From: Flavobacteriaceae bacterium
GTDB lineage: Bacteria > Bacteroidota > Bacteroidia > Flavobacteriales > Flavobacteriaceae
Direction of reading: 5' to 3'
Length of the DNA stretch: 44,047 nucleotides
NCBI GenBank assembly: GCA_002707745.1
Contig: PANU01000027.1
Coordinates: forward strand, 1-44,047
Made by a program: the position numbers and the translations under genes
Shown: piece by piece, positions 26,048 to 34,337 of the stretch
How the letters are laid out: each line of letters opens with the position of its first letter
Position numbering within the stretch: the first letter of the stretch is position 1
The notes under the pieces: model-generated
Told to the model about the DNA's origin: nothing
The model's database searches: none
What the model saw: only the letters and a program-made list of their open reading frames with translations

Positions 26048-27139
26048 CTAGATCAAAGCACGCTTTGTTGCCTCTAAGTATGCTCTACCATACTTTATGC
26101 AAGGTTCTAAATGATTCCCTTCTGCCCATTCATTCATTGCGTTGATGAATATAAAATTTTCTTCCTTAGAAAAAGGTGTAAAAGTACTTATTACTTGACT
26201 TAACCAATTTTCGTATAAGTTTGGACTACTACCTATGGCAGCTATACCGTTTTCTCCTTTTCTCGGAGTATTATCCCAAGCTGGCGTAACACTGCGATAC
26301 AACTTATAATTCGGTAATTTCCTACTTATAGCTTGTTCAACTCCTAAATTGAAATCACGAAAATCAATTTCGGAATCGACTTTTTTCGAATAAACAAGCT
26401 TACTGAGAAAACTACCATTGTTGATAGACTTTTTTATTTTATTTCTAATTACTGCATGCGGTGAAAATTCAACAGAAGCATCAAATCCTAATTCTAAAGG
26501 ATTCATGCGATCGTTAAAGCTTTCTGCAACCATTAAATAGAGTCCTTTCATCCCAAATTCGGTGGTAGCAATAGTGCGCCAGGTATCTAATGTCTTTGTT
26601 ATGTCTGGGAACAGATTGTGCCTATATATCATAAATACCGGCTTATCGTCTACCCGTATATACCGATGATCTGAAAACACGTTTTCACAAAGCCAACGTA
26701 TATGTTCTTTGTCATCTTCAGTGCCGTAATCTTGTCTAATCAACACTTCGTTTTCTAGACCATCCCACCTACGTGTCCAGTTTTCATTTGCCCAGCAATA
26801 TATAAACGGCATTTCCAAATCGTGTTGCTTCAACATACCATCGAGAGGCTTGTTTAATAAGCGCTTTCCATTAAACCAGTAATGATAATAACAAAATCCG
26901 TGGATTCCATATTCCTTGGCTAGTTTGGCTTGTTCAATTCTGGCTTCAGGTAATCGCAAGTCATAAAATCCTAAATCTGTAGGCAAATGAGGCTGATAAT
27001 GTCCAGGAAATAAAGGAGTTGCTTTGGTCACATTGGTCCACTCAGTAAATCCCTTTCCCCACCAAGAATCGTTCTCAGGTATTGGGTGAAATTGTGGAAG
27101 CACAAAAGCGATACTTCTAATATTCTTTGTGTTTGTCAT
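26048..27139 (-). CDS. WbsX-family (GH99-like) glycan biosynthesis protein
   Basis: The N-terminus contains the WbsX/Glyco_tran_WbsX marks FHPIPENDSWWGKGFTEWTN and, further on, YYHYWFNGKRLLNKPL and WANENWTRRWDG. The C-terminal FINAMNEWAEGNHLEP completes the family pattern. The TIM-barrel is distantly related to GH99 endomannosidases, but these proteins are found in O-antigen and capsule loci and their reaction is poorly defined. From the ATG at 27139 it has 363 residues and overlaps the sulfotransferase stop as ATGA. A TTG start three codons earlier is possible but less likely. It could be a glycosyltransferase or a glycosidase that trims or links the chain. Confidence 0.85.
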   Translation of the reverse strand: MTNTKNIRSIAFVLPQFHPIPENDSWWGKGFTEWTNVTKATPLFPGHYQPHLPTDLGFYDLRLPEARIEQAKLAKEYGIHGFCYYHYWFNGKRLLNKPLDGMLKQHDLEMPFIYCWANENWTRRWDGLENEVLIRQDYGTEDDKEHIRWLCENVFSDHRYIRVDDKPVFMIYRHNLFPDITKTLDTWRTIATTEFGMKGLYLMVAESFNDRMNPLELGFDASVEFSPHAVIRNKIKKSINNGSFLSKLVYSKKVDSEIDFRDFNLGVEQAISRKLPNYKLYRSVTPAWDNTPRKGENGIAAIGSSPNLYENWLSQVISTFTPFSKEENFIFINAMNEWAEGNHLEPCIKYGRAYLEATKRALI

Positions 27140-27987
27140 TTTAACCAATGATTTAAATCTCTTTGTAAAAACTCAGATAATCCCAATATTTCATCATTAT
27201 ATAGGTCTATTAGCTTTTGTTTTTCTCTAGCCTTCATTGTAGGTTTCGCATGAATTTTCTTTTTTAATGAATTTGGTAAAATTTTTGAAAAATTGAATTT
27301 TCGATCTAGTCTTTTCAAGTTTCTATATATTGGTCTAATTTCTACAGCATCATTTGTATTGAATCTTTTATTTAAATTTGGAGTAAATGAATCATCTATA
27401 TTTAAAAAGCCACAAACTTCTTTAAATAATTGATGGGGACTTGATTTTAAATCGTCATATAATAGAACCTTTATTTGTTCTTCACCAAAGGTACTTGAAT
27501 AAATTTGCAATGATTTCAAATAACGACCTAAATATATATATTGCTTACCCTGTGGTAATTCTTTACCTTCCATTTCATCCTTTAGCGCATTTTTAAAAGT
27601 CCTCTTTTCCTCACCCCAGCGTACATACATTAAATAGTTTGAAAAAGCCCTTTCTATAGGATTTCGAAGAATCGCTATTAATTTCATTGTCGGATTGAAG
27701 TCGTAGATATTAGCAGCACAATAGGGGTTTGCTAGATAAGAGGTTGAAGCTTCTCCACTTACCTTATAAGCTTCGCTTCCCTCAAATATTTTTCTGTATG
27801 AGGGAAAAGATTTGATTACTTTCTGTGTTCGGAATGCTCCATCTTCACCCGTTTTTTGGTAATAGTTAAAAAACATAGGTTCCTTAATTCTTGGCATAAA
27901 AACCTCTGGATGTTCTTTTAAATATTGAAAAAGGGATGTTGTCCCCCCTTTATTGCAACCAATAATCAAGAAATTGGGAGAATTCAT
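27136..27987 (-). CDS. Sulfotransferase family protein (NodH/heparan-type domain)
   Basis: The 5'-phosphosulfate loop is IIGCNKGGTTSLFQYL (8-23) and the 3'-phosphate motif AILRNPIERAFSNYLMY (105-121). The RIKEPMFFNYY stretch (33-43) is usual in this class, which includes carbohydrate sulfotransferases. The protein has 283 residues and no membrane segment. By eye this gene and the next one upstream are more AT-rich than the rest. It lies between a GT2 gene (1-base gap) and the WbsX gene. It differs clearly from the sulfotransferase at 13280-14134, so two separate sulfation steps are likely. Confidence 0.9.
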   Translation of the reverse strand: MNSPNFLIIGCNKGGTTSLFQYLKEHPEVFMPRIKEPMFFNYYQKTGEDGAFRTQKVIKSFPSYRKIFEGSEAYKVSGEASTSYLANPYCAANIYDFNPTMKLIAILRNPIERAFSNYLMYVRWGEEKRTFKNALKDEMEGKELPQGKQYIYLGRYLKSLQIYSSTFGEEQIKVLLYDDLKSSPHQLFKEVCGFLNIDDSFTPNLNKRFNTNDAVEIRPIYRNLKRLDRKFNFSKILPNSLKKKIHAKPTMKAREKQKLIDLYNDEILGLSEFLQRDLNHWLK

Positions 27988-27988
27988 A

Positions 27989-28909
27989 TTATAGTAATTT
28001 TTTAAAATTTTTTTTTGTTTTCAACCAGATTCTTTTATAGATTTCTCTGGTCAGGTCAGTTGTCGTTAAATTATCAATATTTTTATTCTCAGTATACCTT
28101 ATGTTATTTAGTGTTTTTTGAATAATATCCTTTTTAATGTATTCTGAATCAATAAATGACAATAGGCATATTTGAAATTGTTTCCCTATTATTTTCTTTT
28201 TTTTTACAGAAGCACTTGAGTAAATTCCATGTCCATACCTGTAAACTGCCATACATTCATTAATTCGATGAAGATAACCATGCTTTGATAGCAAAAAGTA
28301 TAAAAGGTAATCTCCCACTGGACTCAAATATAACTCCATTGGAAATTTCTTTACTACATTTTTAAAAACCACGGAAGGTGTATGAATAAAATTTGAATAT
28401 TTATAAAGAGAATCCTGCGTTATAGGAAACTTTTTTATTTTCTCGTACCGATTCTCTGTTATAAAATCATCGACTAAACCATTTTCTTTATCTAATATTT
28501 TTACTTTATGAAAACATAAGGAATAATCTGGATTCGCTTCTAAAAAGTCTACTTGCTTTTGAAGTTTATATGGGTCGGTCCAATAATCATCGCCTTCACA
28601 TAAGGCAATGTATTTCCCTTTTGCTTGCTTAAAGGTTTTCGGGAAAATCCTGTCGCCTTTCGAATATCTGTTTTCTTCCGATAGTATCAAGGTCACTGGA
28701 TATTTACAAGATTCTTTAAAAGACTTTAAAATCTCTCTAGAACCATCAGTTGAACAATCATCATAAATGATGACCTCAATTATAAAATCAATCTCTTGGC
28801 TATTGAAGCCCTTAAGTGTCTCAGGGAGAAAGCTATGTTGATTATAACAAATACAGCAAATACTTACCATGATTTCGGAAGTATTTTTCAAATAGTTTTC
28901 TTTTTCCAT
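27989..28909 (-). CDS. Glycosyltransferase family 2 (tandem copy)
   Basis: A GT-A enzyme with VSICCICYNQHSFLPETL, IIYDDCSTDGSREIL, SEENRYSKG and the metal site ALCEGDDYWTDP. It shares most of these phrases with the gene just upstream (28888-29757). The ATG at 28909 is chosen; the frame is open to a GTG at 28957 whose extra residues have no family match. The start overlaps the upstream gene by 22 bases. Length is 306 residues. The C-terminal half is rich in Lys and Ile and is more divergent and more AT-rich than that of the sister gene, which suggests that this copy has moved away in specificity. Confidence 0.85.
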   Translation of the reverse strand: MEKENYLKNTSEIMVSICCICYNQHSFLPETLKGFNSQEIDFIIEVIIYDDCSTDGSREILKSFKESCKYPVTLILSEENRYSKGDRIFPKTFKQAKGKYIALCEGDDYWTDPYKLQKQVDFLEANPDYSLCFHKVKILDKENGLVDDFITENRYEKIKKFPITQDSLYKYSNFIHTPSVVFKNVVKKFPMELYLSPVGDYLLYFLLSKHGYLHRINECMAVYRYGHGIYSSASVKKKKIIGKQFQICLLSFIDSEYIKKDIIQKTLNNIRYTENKNIDNLTTTDLTREIYKRIWLKTKKNFKKLL

Positions 28910-29757
28910 AGTATTCTGTAAATGGGACCAATTATTTTTTTCAGCTGCATCATACACCTTTCTTTTAAAGAAGGTTCTTTGTCTTTTCCTGCCAATTTAT
29001 AAAGTAACCTATTTTTTATCGCCTGAGGAAATTCTCCATTAGTTGCCAAAACTTCTACGGTTTTTCGAGAACCGGCTTTTTTCACGGTTTTGGTTTGAGT
29101 AGACCACATCGCACCTTCCCGCACTCTGTACACGGCCATAATATCGGGTAATTTTTTTATTTTTTTATCCTTTACCTGAATCATATATAAACTCCAATCG
29201 CCAATGACCACCTCTCTAAACCATTCTGGGAGTGTAAAGTTATTTCTAAGTATCACCGAAGGGGTATGGATATAATTACGCCCAACAAGGTTTTTAATAG
29301 TGGTAGTTTCAGGGACTTTACCAGTTATGGTGTCTTCTAGTATTTTACCAGTTTCACTATTATATATTTCTACATTGTGAAAACAGATATTATACCCCTC
29401 ATTAGCTTCCAGAAAATCAACTTGTTTCTGAAGCTTTAAAGGATCTGTCCAGTAATCGTCTCCTTCACACAAAGCAATATAAGTTCCTTGCGCTTTTGCA
29501 AAGGTTTTTGGTAAGATGCGCTCTCCTTTTGAATATCTGTTTTCCTCGGATAATAAGAGTGTAACGGGATGAGGACAACTTTTTCTAAAATTCCGCAATA
29601 GATCGCGAGTCGCATCCTGCGAACAATCGTCGTAAATAATAATTTCGATTGGAAAGTTAACTTTCTGAATTAAAAAGCCTTTTAAGGCATCAGGTAAAAA
29701 TGCTGCCTGGTTATAGGTAATGCAACAAATACTTACTAAAGGTTTTGATGTATCCAT
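28888..29757 (-). CDS. Glycosyltransferase family 2 (tandem copy)
   Basis: A 289-residue GT2: VSICCITYNQAAFLPDAL (8-25), IIYDDCSQDATRDLL (40-54), SEENRYSKGERILPKTF (70-86) and the metal site ALCEGDDYWTDPLKLQKQ (95-112). With the next downstream gene it forms a clear tandem pair. It lies 8 bases after the hexapeptide acyltransferase. The family transfers many sugars. The SEENRYSKG and EGDDYWTDP phrases are typical of a GT2 subgroup common in Bacteroidota glycan loci. Confidence 0.9.
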   Translation of the reverse strand: MDTSKPLVSICCITYNQAAFLPDALKGFLIQKVNFPIEIIIYDDCSQDATRDLLRNFRKSCPHPVTLLLSEENRYSKGERILPKTFAKAQGTYIALCEGDDYWTDPLKLQKQVDFLEANEGYNICFHNVEIYNSETGKILEDTITGKVPETTTIKNLVGRNYIHTPSVILRNNFTLPEWFREVVIGDWSLYMIQVKDKKIKKLPDIMAVYRVREGAMWSTQTKTVKKAGSRKTVEVLATNGEFPQAIKNRLLYKLAGKDKEPSLKERCMMQLKKIIGPIYRILWKKKTI

Positions 29758-29765
29758 TTTTGAGC

Positions 29766-30302
29766 CTATCTTATAGGTTTTGCAGGAATACCTATATAAG
29801 TTGTATTTTTTTTACAGTCTTTGTTTACAAATGCCATAGACCCAATAATAACACCTTCTTCTAACGTTATTCCGTACTGCAACACCGAATGGGTGCCAAT
29901 AAAACAATTATCACCGATATGTGCACCTCCGATTGAGCTCATCTCATCATCCAAATTATTCGTCATAACTCTGGGGCATAAATAGCAATTGTTTCCAATT
30001 TTCACACCTCTAGCCAATATTGTTCCATACCGTAATGATGTATTATTTCCAACGGAACAATTTCCAGAACTTGAAACCTTGGAATCTACATAGCAATCTT
30101 TTCCAATTATGGTATCTTCTCTAAGTTCTACATAACTCTTAATAACCGTATTTTCCCCAATTACAACTCCCTTTTTAAGGATATTATGATGTTCTATTAT
30201 TACATTGTCACCAATAACTACTCCTTCTTCAATCACACAAAAATGACCGATGATTACATTTTTACCAATTTTCGCTTTATCTGAAATATAACTTGTAATC
30301 AT
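29766..30302 (-). CDS. Left-handed beta-helix acyltransferase (hexapeptide repeat)
   Basis: Nearly all 178 residues form [LIV]-G-x4 hexapeptide repeats (for example IGKNVIIGHFCVIEEGVVIG), ending with the usual IGIPAKPIR cap. A His in IGTHSVLQYG is a plausible active-site residue. Enzymes of this shape acetylate amino sugars such as dTDP- or UDP-linked 3- or 4-amino-sugars. It follows the DegT aminotransferase and an LpxD-like protein, forming a short amino-sugar cassette. The sequence resembles FdtC- and WbbJ-like acetyltransferases, but the acceptor is not shown. Confidence 0.88.
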   Translation of the reverse strand: MITSYISDKAKIGKNVIIGHFCVIEEGVVIGDNVIIEHHNILKKGVVIGENTVIKSYVELREDTIIGKDCYVDSKVSSSGNCSVGNNTSLRYGTILARGVKIGNNCYLCPRVMTNNLDDEMSSIGGAHIGDNCFIGTHSVLQYGITLEEGVIIGSMAFVNKDCKKNTTYIGIPAKPIR

Positions 30303-30306
30303 GGTT

Positions 30307-31260
30307 TTAATTTTTATAGGGTTTTGGTACGCCCTTGGATTTTTTCAAATAGTTGTCTTTTTCTAAAATTTTAGCAGGCACCCCTACTAAGGTGGCAAAC
30401 GCTATATCGTTACTTTTATTTACAACTGCACCAGCACCTACAATACAATTTGCTGCTATGCGCACATTAGAGGATATAACACAGGCGCTTCCTAGAAAAG
30501 TACGGGTGCCAATATGAGCATTGCCAGCCAAACTAACATTATTGGCCATATGCACGAAAGCACCAATTATTGAACCGTGGCCAATCTTAGTACCGTGTGC
30601 CATGATAGTTCCTGAACCAACAACAGTATTTTCAGACAAAGAGCCACGCACAATAGTAATATCTGTACCAAAAATACAATCTGAGCCTATATGTACCCCA
30701 CCGAGTTGTGGCTGTATAACTCTTTTTCCATCTTCATCCCAAATCCAAGCCATACCCCTAGCACCAATTACGCTATTCCCTTCAATTACGGTACGCGCTC
30801 CAATTATGACATTGTCCCTAACAATTACGTTGTTGAGCAATTGTACACCGGCCTCAATTTTACATGCTTCAAGAACGCAGTATGGACCAATATAAGCAGT
30901 AGGATCTACCGACGCATTTTCAGATACAATAGCGGTAGAGTGTATACCATTTTTCATTTTTTCAGCGAATCTAGCGGCAATTTTGTAATGCACTCGTTGG
31001 GGGTTTTCAACCCAAACAAACACATTATTAGTGCCTTTACTTATTTCTTTAAGGGAAGCATCGGTTAACACTATACTTTTTTTTATAGTCGTACTTTGGA
31101 AAATATAATCTTGTGTGAGGTAGTAGCAACCGAATTCGACTTTGTTCTTAGTACTAGCGAACCTCAAAGGCTTATCTTCAAAATAAGAGGTATCCCCTTC
31201 TATTTCAAAAGTGATTTGTTCTGTACCAAGAAATTCTAAGATTTGGGGAACAAAAATCAT
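30307..31260 (-). CDS. LpxD-like acyltransferase with N-terminal sugar-binding domain
   Basis: The 317 residues divide into an N-terminal alpha/beta part (about 1-105) and a long left-handed beta-helix (about 105-300) ending VGVPAKILEKD. This layout is that of LpxD and related nucleotide-sugar N-acyltransferases. The His in IMAHGTKIGHGSIIG and AFVHMANNVSLAG is in the expected catalytic region. It overlaps the aminotransferase by ATGA (31257-31260). It could be an N-acyltransferase of the amino sugar made by the aminotransferase. Chromosomal LpxD for lipid A is normally in a separate operon, so this copy is likely specific to the glycan locus. Confidence 0.82.
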   Translation of the reverse strand: MIFVPQILEFLGTEQITFEIEGDTSYFEDKPLRFASTKNKVEFGCYYLTQDYIFQSTTIKKSIVLTDASLKEISKGTNNVFVWVENPQRVHYKIAARFAEKMKNGIHSTAIVSENASVDPTAYIGPYCVLEACKIEAGVQLLNNVIVRDNVIIGARTVIEGNSVIGARGMAWIWDEDGKRVIQPQLGGVHIGSDCIFGTDITIVRGSLSENTVVGSGTIMAHGTKIGHGSIIGAFVHMANNVSLAGNAHIGTRTFLGSACVISSNVRIAANCIVGAGAVVNKSNDIAFATLVGVPAKILEKDNYLKKSKGVPKPYKN

Positions 31261-32339
31261 GTGCGTTTCGCTATGCCATTAATAATCGTCTTACTTACTT
31301 CCGCTATGACCGAAGTGGGTAAATCTGGATATAAAGGTAAACATAATATCCTTTTACTAATATCTTCAGAAATTGGCACCTCACACTTTGCCACATACGG
31401 CAACGTATTAAGAGATGGATAAAAGTATCTTCTAGAATAAATTTCTTTTTTGCCCAGTGTCTTTTGGATTGCTATGGTAATTTTTTCTGACGGAAGTAGT
31501 ACCGGGAAATAACTATAGTTCCAAACTGCTCCTTCACGTACTTGCATAAAAGTAACCGTGGCTACAGATAGTAAAGTTTCGTAGTGTTTTATTACTTTTA
31601 TTCGTTTAGACAAAATTTCATCCATATAGGGTAAAACTGAAAGCCCCATAGCAGCTTGCAATTCACTCATCTTGGCGTTGATTCCTATTCCTTGAAAATC
31701 TACTTTGCCTTTGTGACCAAAGTTATGGTGAGAGAACATTTTTTCACGAAGTTCCTCGTTACAGAAAAGTGCCCCCCCTTCTCCAGTATGAAATAATTTT
31801 GTTGCGTGAAAGCTGCACGTACTGACATCGCCGTATTCAAAAATAGATTTGCCTTTGTATTGTACTCCAAAACTATGGGCTGCATCATAAATCACTTTTA
31901 AGTTGTGTTTTTTTGCAATGCTTTCAATTTCTTCGATAGCGCAGGGATTTCCAAATACATGCGTGGCTAAAATTGCGGATGTTTTGTCTGTAATAGCGGC
32001 TTTAATCTTAGATTCGTCTATAGTGAGGTGTTCTGGATGAATGTCTACAAAAACAGGGGTACACCCTTCCCAAACAATACTACTCGTGGTCGCCACATAA
32101 CTAAAGGGGGTAGTAATGATTTCACCCGTTAAACCGAGTGCTTTAATCGCAATCTGTAAAGGCAAAGTGCCATTGGTCATCGCAACCATGTGCGATACTT
32201 TCAAATACGTTTTCAATTTTTCTTCAAGCTCTTGTACCAAGGAACCTCGATTGGTAATCCAACCCGCATCCCAAGCGCGTTTTAACTGGGCATTGTACTC
32301 TTCTTGGGGCGGTAAGAAGGTTTTGGTTACTTGAATCAT
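31257..32339 (-). CDS. DegT/DnrJ/EryC1-type PLP-dependent sugar aminotransferase
   Basis: A 360-residue aminotransferase. Seen are the TNGTLPLQIAIKALGL stretch (55-70) that binds the PLP phosphate, TTPFSYVATTSSI, YDAAHSFG with Asp152, and FHATKLFHTGEGGA with the Schiff-base Lys181. It would install an amino group on a keto-sugar nucleotide, giving a 3- or 4-amino-sugar such as those made by FdtB, VioA or WecE. The two acyltransferases that follow would then acylate it. The genes that make the keto-sugar (RmlA, RmlB, FdtA or similar) are not in the window, so they must lie elsewhere if the cassette works as proposed. Confidence 0.9.
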   Translation of the reverse strand: MIQVTKTFLPPQEEYNAQLKRAWDAGWITNRGSLVQELEEKLKTYLKVSHMVAMTNGTLPLQIAIKALGLTGEIITTPFSYVATTSSIVWEGCTPVFVDIHPEHLTIDESKIKAAITDKTSAILATHVFGNPCAIEEIESIAKKHNLKVIYDAAHSFGVQYKGKSIFEYGDVSTCSFHATKLFHTGEGGALFCNEELREKMFSHHNFGHKGKVDFQGIGINAKMSELQAAMGLSVLPYMDEILSKRIKVIKHYETLLSVATVTFMQVREGAVWNYSYFPVLLPSEKITIAIQKTLGKKEIYSRRYFYPSLNTLPYVAKCEVPISEDISKRILCLPLYPDLPTSVIAEVSKTIINGIAKRT

Positions 32340-32345
32340 GTTGAC

Positions 32346-33125
32346 TTATTTTACAATTTTATAATTATCTACAAACCCGTCGTTTTTAATAAAGACAAGT
32401 TCAACCAACCATAGAACTTTTGTTCTAAATGGTCTATTCAAATCGGTTATGTCAAAAAGTTTATACCCCACGTTATCCATATAATTAATAACTCTCATAA
32501 CTGTATTGGGCACATTTGGATTTACAACTGCCGCTTCTATTAAATAAATTTCGGTTTTACCAAAAAAATTATTTGCCCCTTCCAGTACTTCCAAATCTAA
32601 GCCTTCCGCATCAATTTTAATGATATCGGGACAGGGTAAGTTTTTTTCATTAATGAAATCGTTCAAGGTTACAACCGGAAGATCAATTTGTTTAAATCCT
32701 CTGTTTTTCGCTTCTTCTTCAGAGTATTTAAACGAACAACTATCATCCCTATCAACAATAGTGAATTTAAACGATCCTTTTTCCTTTCCAACCCCAAAAG
32801 GATTAAATTGAACGTTACTGTTTGTGTCTGTAATATCCCTAATAGATTCTCTTAACCAGTATTGAGGTTCAAATAAGCTAAATTGCGCATCGGGAAAGTG
32901 CTGTAGTGCCTCTCGCGTCCAAGTTCCACGATTTGCACCTATATCGACAATGTGGCCAGGTTTAAAGTCCATTACCTTAAGTAAAGCATAAAAATTATTT
33001 AATAGCCCATTTTTTGAGTTGCTAGATAATTTTTTAAGCTTTTTGGAGTTCGGCATTACATATCCTAACTTCGAAGCGAAAGGCTTAGTTAATTTAATTA
33101 AAAGTTTTTTTATAGTTCTTTTCAT
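32346..33125 (-). CDS. FkbM family methyltransferase
   Basis: A 259-residue SAM-dependent methyltransferase. Motif I is VDIGANRGTWTREAL (60-74), then FSLFEPQYWLRESI (82-95), and the FkbM pair PDIIKIDAEGLDLEVLEGAN (166-185). These resemble bacterial FkbM proteins near ABC-exported glycans. The start overlaps the Wzt stop as TAATG (33125). A role such as methylation of a terminal sugar to stop growth is known in some ABC-dependent O-antigens; whether that is the case here is not visible. Confidence 0.88.
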   Translation of the reverse strand: MKRTIKKLLIKLTKPFASKLGYVMPNSKKLKKLSSNSKNGLLNNFYALLKVMDFKPGHIVDIGANRGTWTREALQHFPDAQFSLFEPQYWLRESIRDITDTNSNVQFNPFGVGKEKGSFKFTIVDRDDSCSFKYSEEEAKNRGFKQIDLPVVTLNDFINEKNLPCPDIIKIDAEGLDLEVLEGANNFFGKTEIYLIEAAVVNPNVPNTVMRVINYMDNVGYKLFDITDLNRPFRTKVLWLVELVFIKNDGFVDNYKIVK

Positions 33126-34336
33126 TATTTTACTTCTGTTTCTTCAAAGTTAGAATTTAATAAAAATGGTACCCATGTTTCTTCTGGATGTGTAATCTGA
33201 AAAGATAGTATATCAGTAACGGTCAAAACCGGTTCTTTATTCAGACCCTTTCTGACAACAACTCGTATTGAGTAAACACCTTTAGACAATTGTATATTAT
33301 TATGACTTACGAAAAAGCTTATTTCCTTTTCCTGGCTATTACCAATAAAAATTTCCTCGTTTCTTGTCAATTCGGCTACTGGTCGCTGCTCCTTATCGAA
33401 GATTATTGTACTAAAAACAAAAGGAATAAGTTTATCTCTATATTTAAATTTATAATACAATTTAAAATCGCCGCCCCAATCAAGTTCGTCTATTTTCACA
33501 TTTGTTTTCTCGTTAACGAGCTTCACATTCATTAATTCCAAATTCCCATCGTCAAATACGACATGACTTACATTATCTGCAAATCTCTTATAATAAATGT
33601 CAATGGCTTTAGAAACATCACTTCCTTGAAATTTCGCTTCTCCCCGGTCCATGAGTATAATATGGTTACAGATACGGGACACCATTGGCATAGAATGCGA
33701 GACAAAAATGATAGCAGTTCTTGGCAAAATAGTATCAATAGTTTTAAAACACTTCAACACAAACCCCAAATCCCCTACTGCCAGCACCTCATCTATGATC
33801 AAAACATCAGGTTCCATTTGGGCGGCCACGGCAAAGCCTAATCGTACTTTCATCCCACTGCTATAGTTTTGTACGGGCATATCTATAAACTCGCGCAGCT
33901 CGGCAAAGTCTATGATCTCCTCTACCTTGGCAGCTATCTCCTTACGGGTAAAACCGAGGATGGCACCGTTGTTATAAATATTTTCCCGGCCACTTAAGAT
34001 AGGGTTAAAGCCGGCAGCCAACTCGATCAGGGCCCCTACACGGCCCTTTATGGTTACTTTTCCTGCATCTGGGTTTATGAGTCCGTTAATGATTTTGAGC
34101 AGGGTCGATTTCCCTGCCCCGTTATGGCCTATTAATCCGATACATTCGCCGCGTCTTAATTCAAAACTAATGTCCTTTACCGCCCAAAACTCCTTGGGGC
34201 GTAAATCCCTTGCGTTTTTATTACCAGTGGCATTAGAGAACAAGTCTTTTACGCCATACCACAGGCTGGTCTTTAAATCTTTACAGAACTTTTTGGACAG
34301 TCCTTCTACTTTTACTAAAACTTCTTTCTCTTCCAT
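33125..34336 (-). CDS. wzt: ABC transporter ATP-binding protein of polysaccharide export, with carbohydrate-binding C-terminal domain
   Basis: Walker A GHNGAGKST (70-78), ABC signature YSSGM (158-162), Walker B VLIIDEVLAVGD (178-189) and the switch His214 are all intact. The GRVGALIELAAGFNPILSG stretch is typical of the Wzt/TagH group. Residues from about 258 form an extra beta-rich domain as in O-antigen Wzt, which reads chain-end modification in E. coli O9a. At 403 residues it has the long form. It follows Wzm by 1 base and would power transport of the lipid-linked chain across the inner membrane. Confidence 0.93.
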   Translation of the reverse strand: MEEKEVLVKVEGLSKKFCKDLKTSLWYGVKDLFSNATGNKNARDLRPKEFWAVKDISFELRRGECIGLIGHNGAGKSTLLKIINGLINPDAGKVTIKGRVGALIELAAGFNPILSGRENIYNNGAILGFTRKEIAAKVEEIIDFAELREFIDMPVQNYSSGMKVRLGFAVAAQMEPDVLIIDEVLAVGDLGFVLKCFKTIDTILPRTAIIFVSHSMPMVSRICNHIILMDRGEAKFQGSDVSKAIDIYYKRFADNVSHVVFDDGNLELMNVKLVNEKTNVKIDELDWGGDFKLYYKFKYRDKLIPFVFSTIIFDKEQRPVAELTRNEEIFIGNSQEKEISFFVSHNNIQLSKGVYSIRVVVRKGLNKEPVLTVTDILSFQITHPEETWVPFLLNSNFEETEVK

Positions 34337-34337
34337 A

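Noticed and set aside
30521-31068. Two overlapping plus-strand frames of about 125 codons
   Set aside because: Both lie antisense to the LpxD-like gene, whose hexapeptide periodicity explains their open reading and repeated look.
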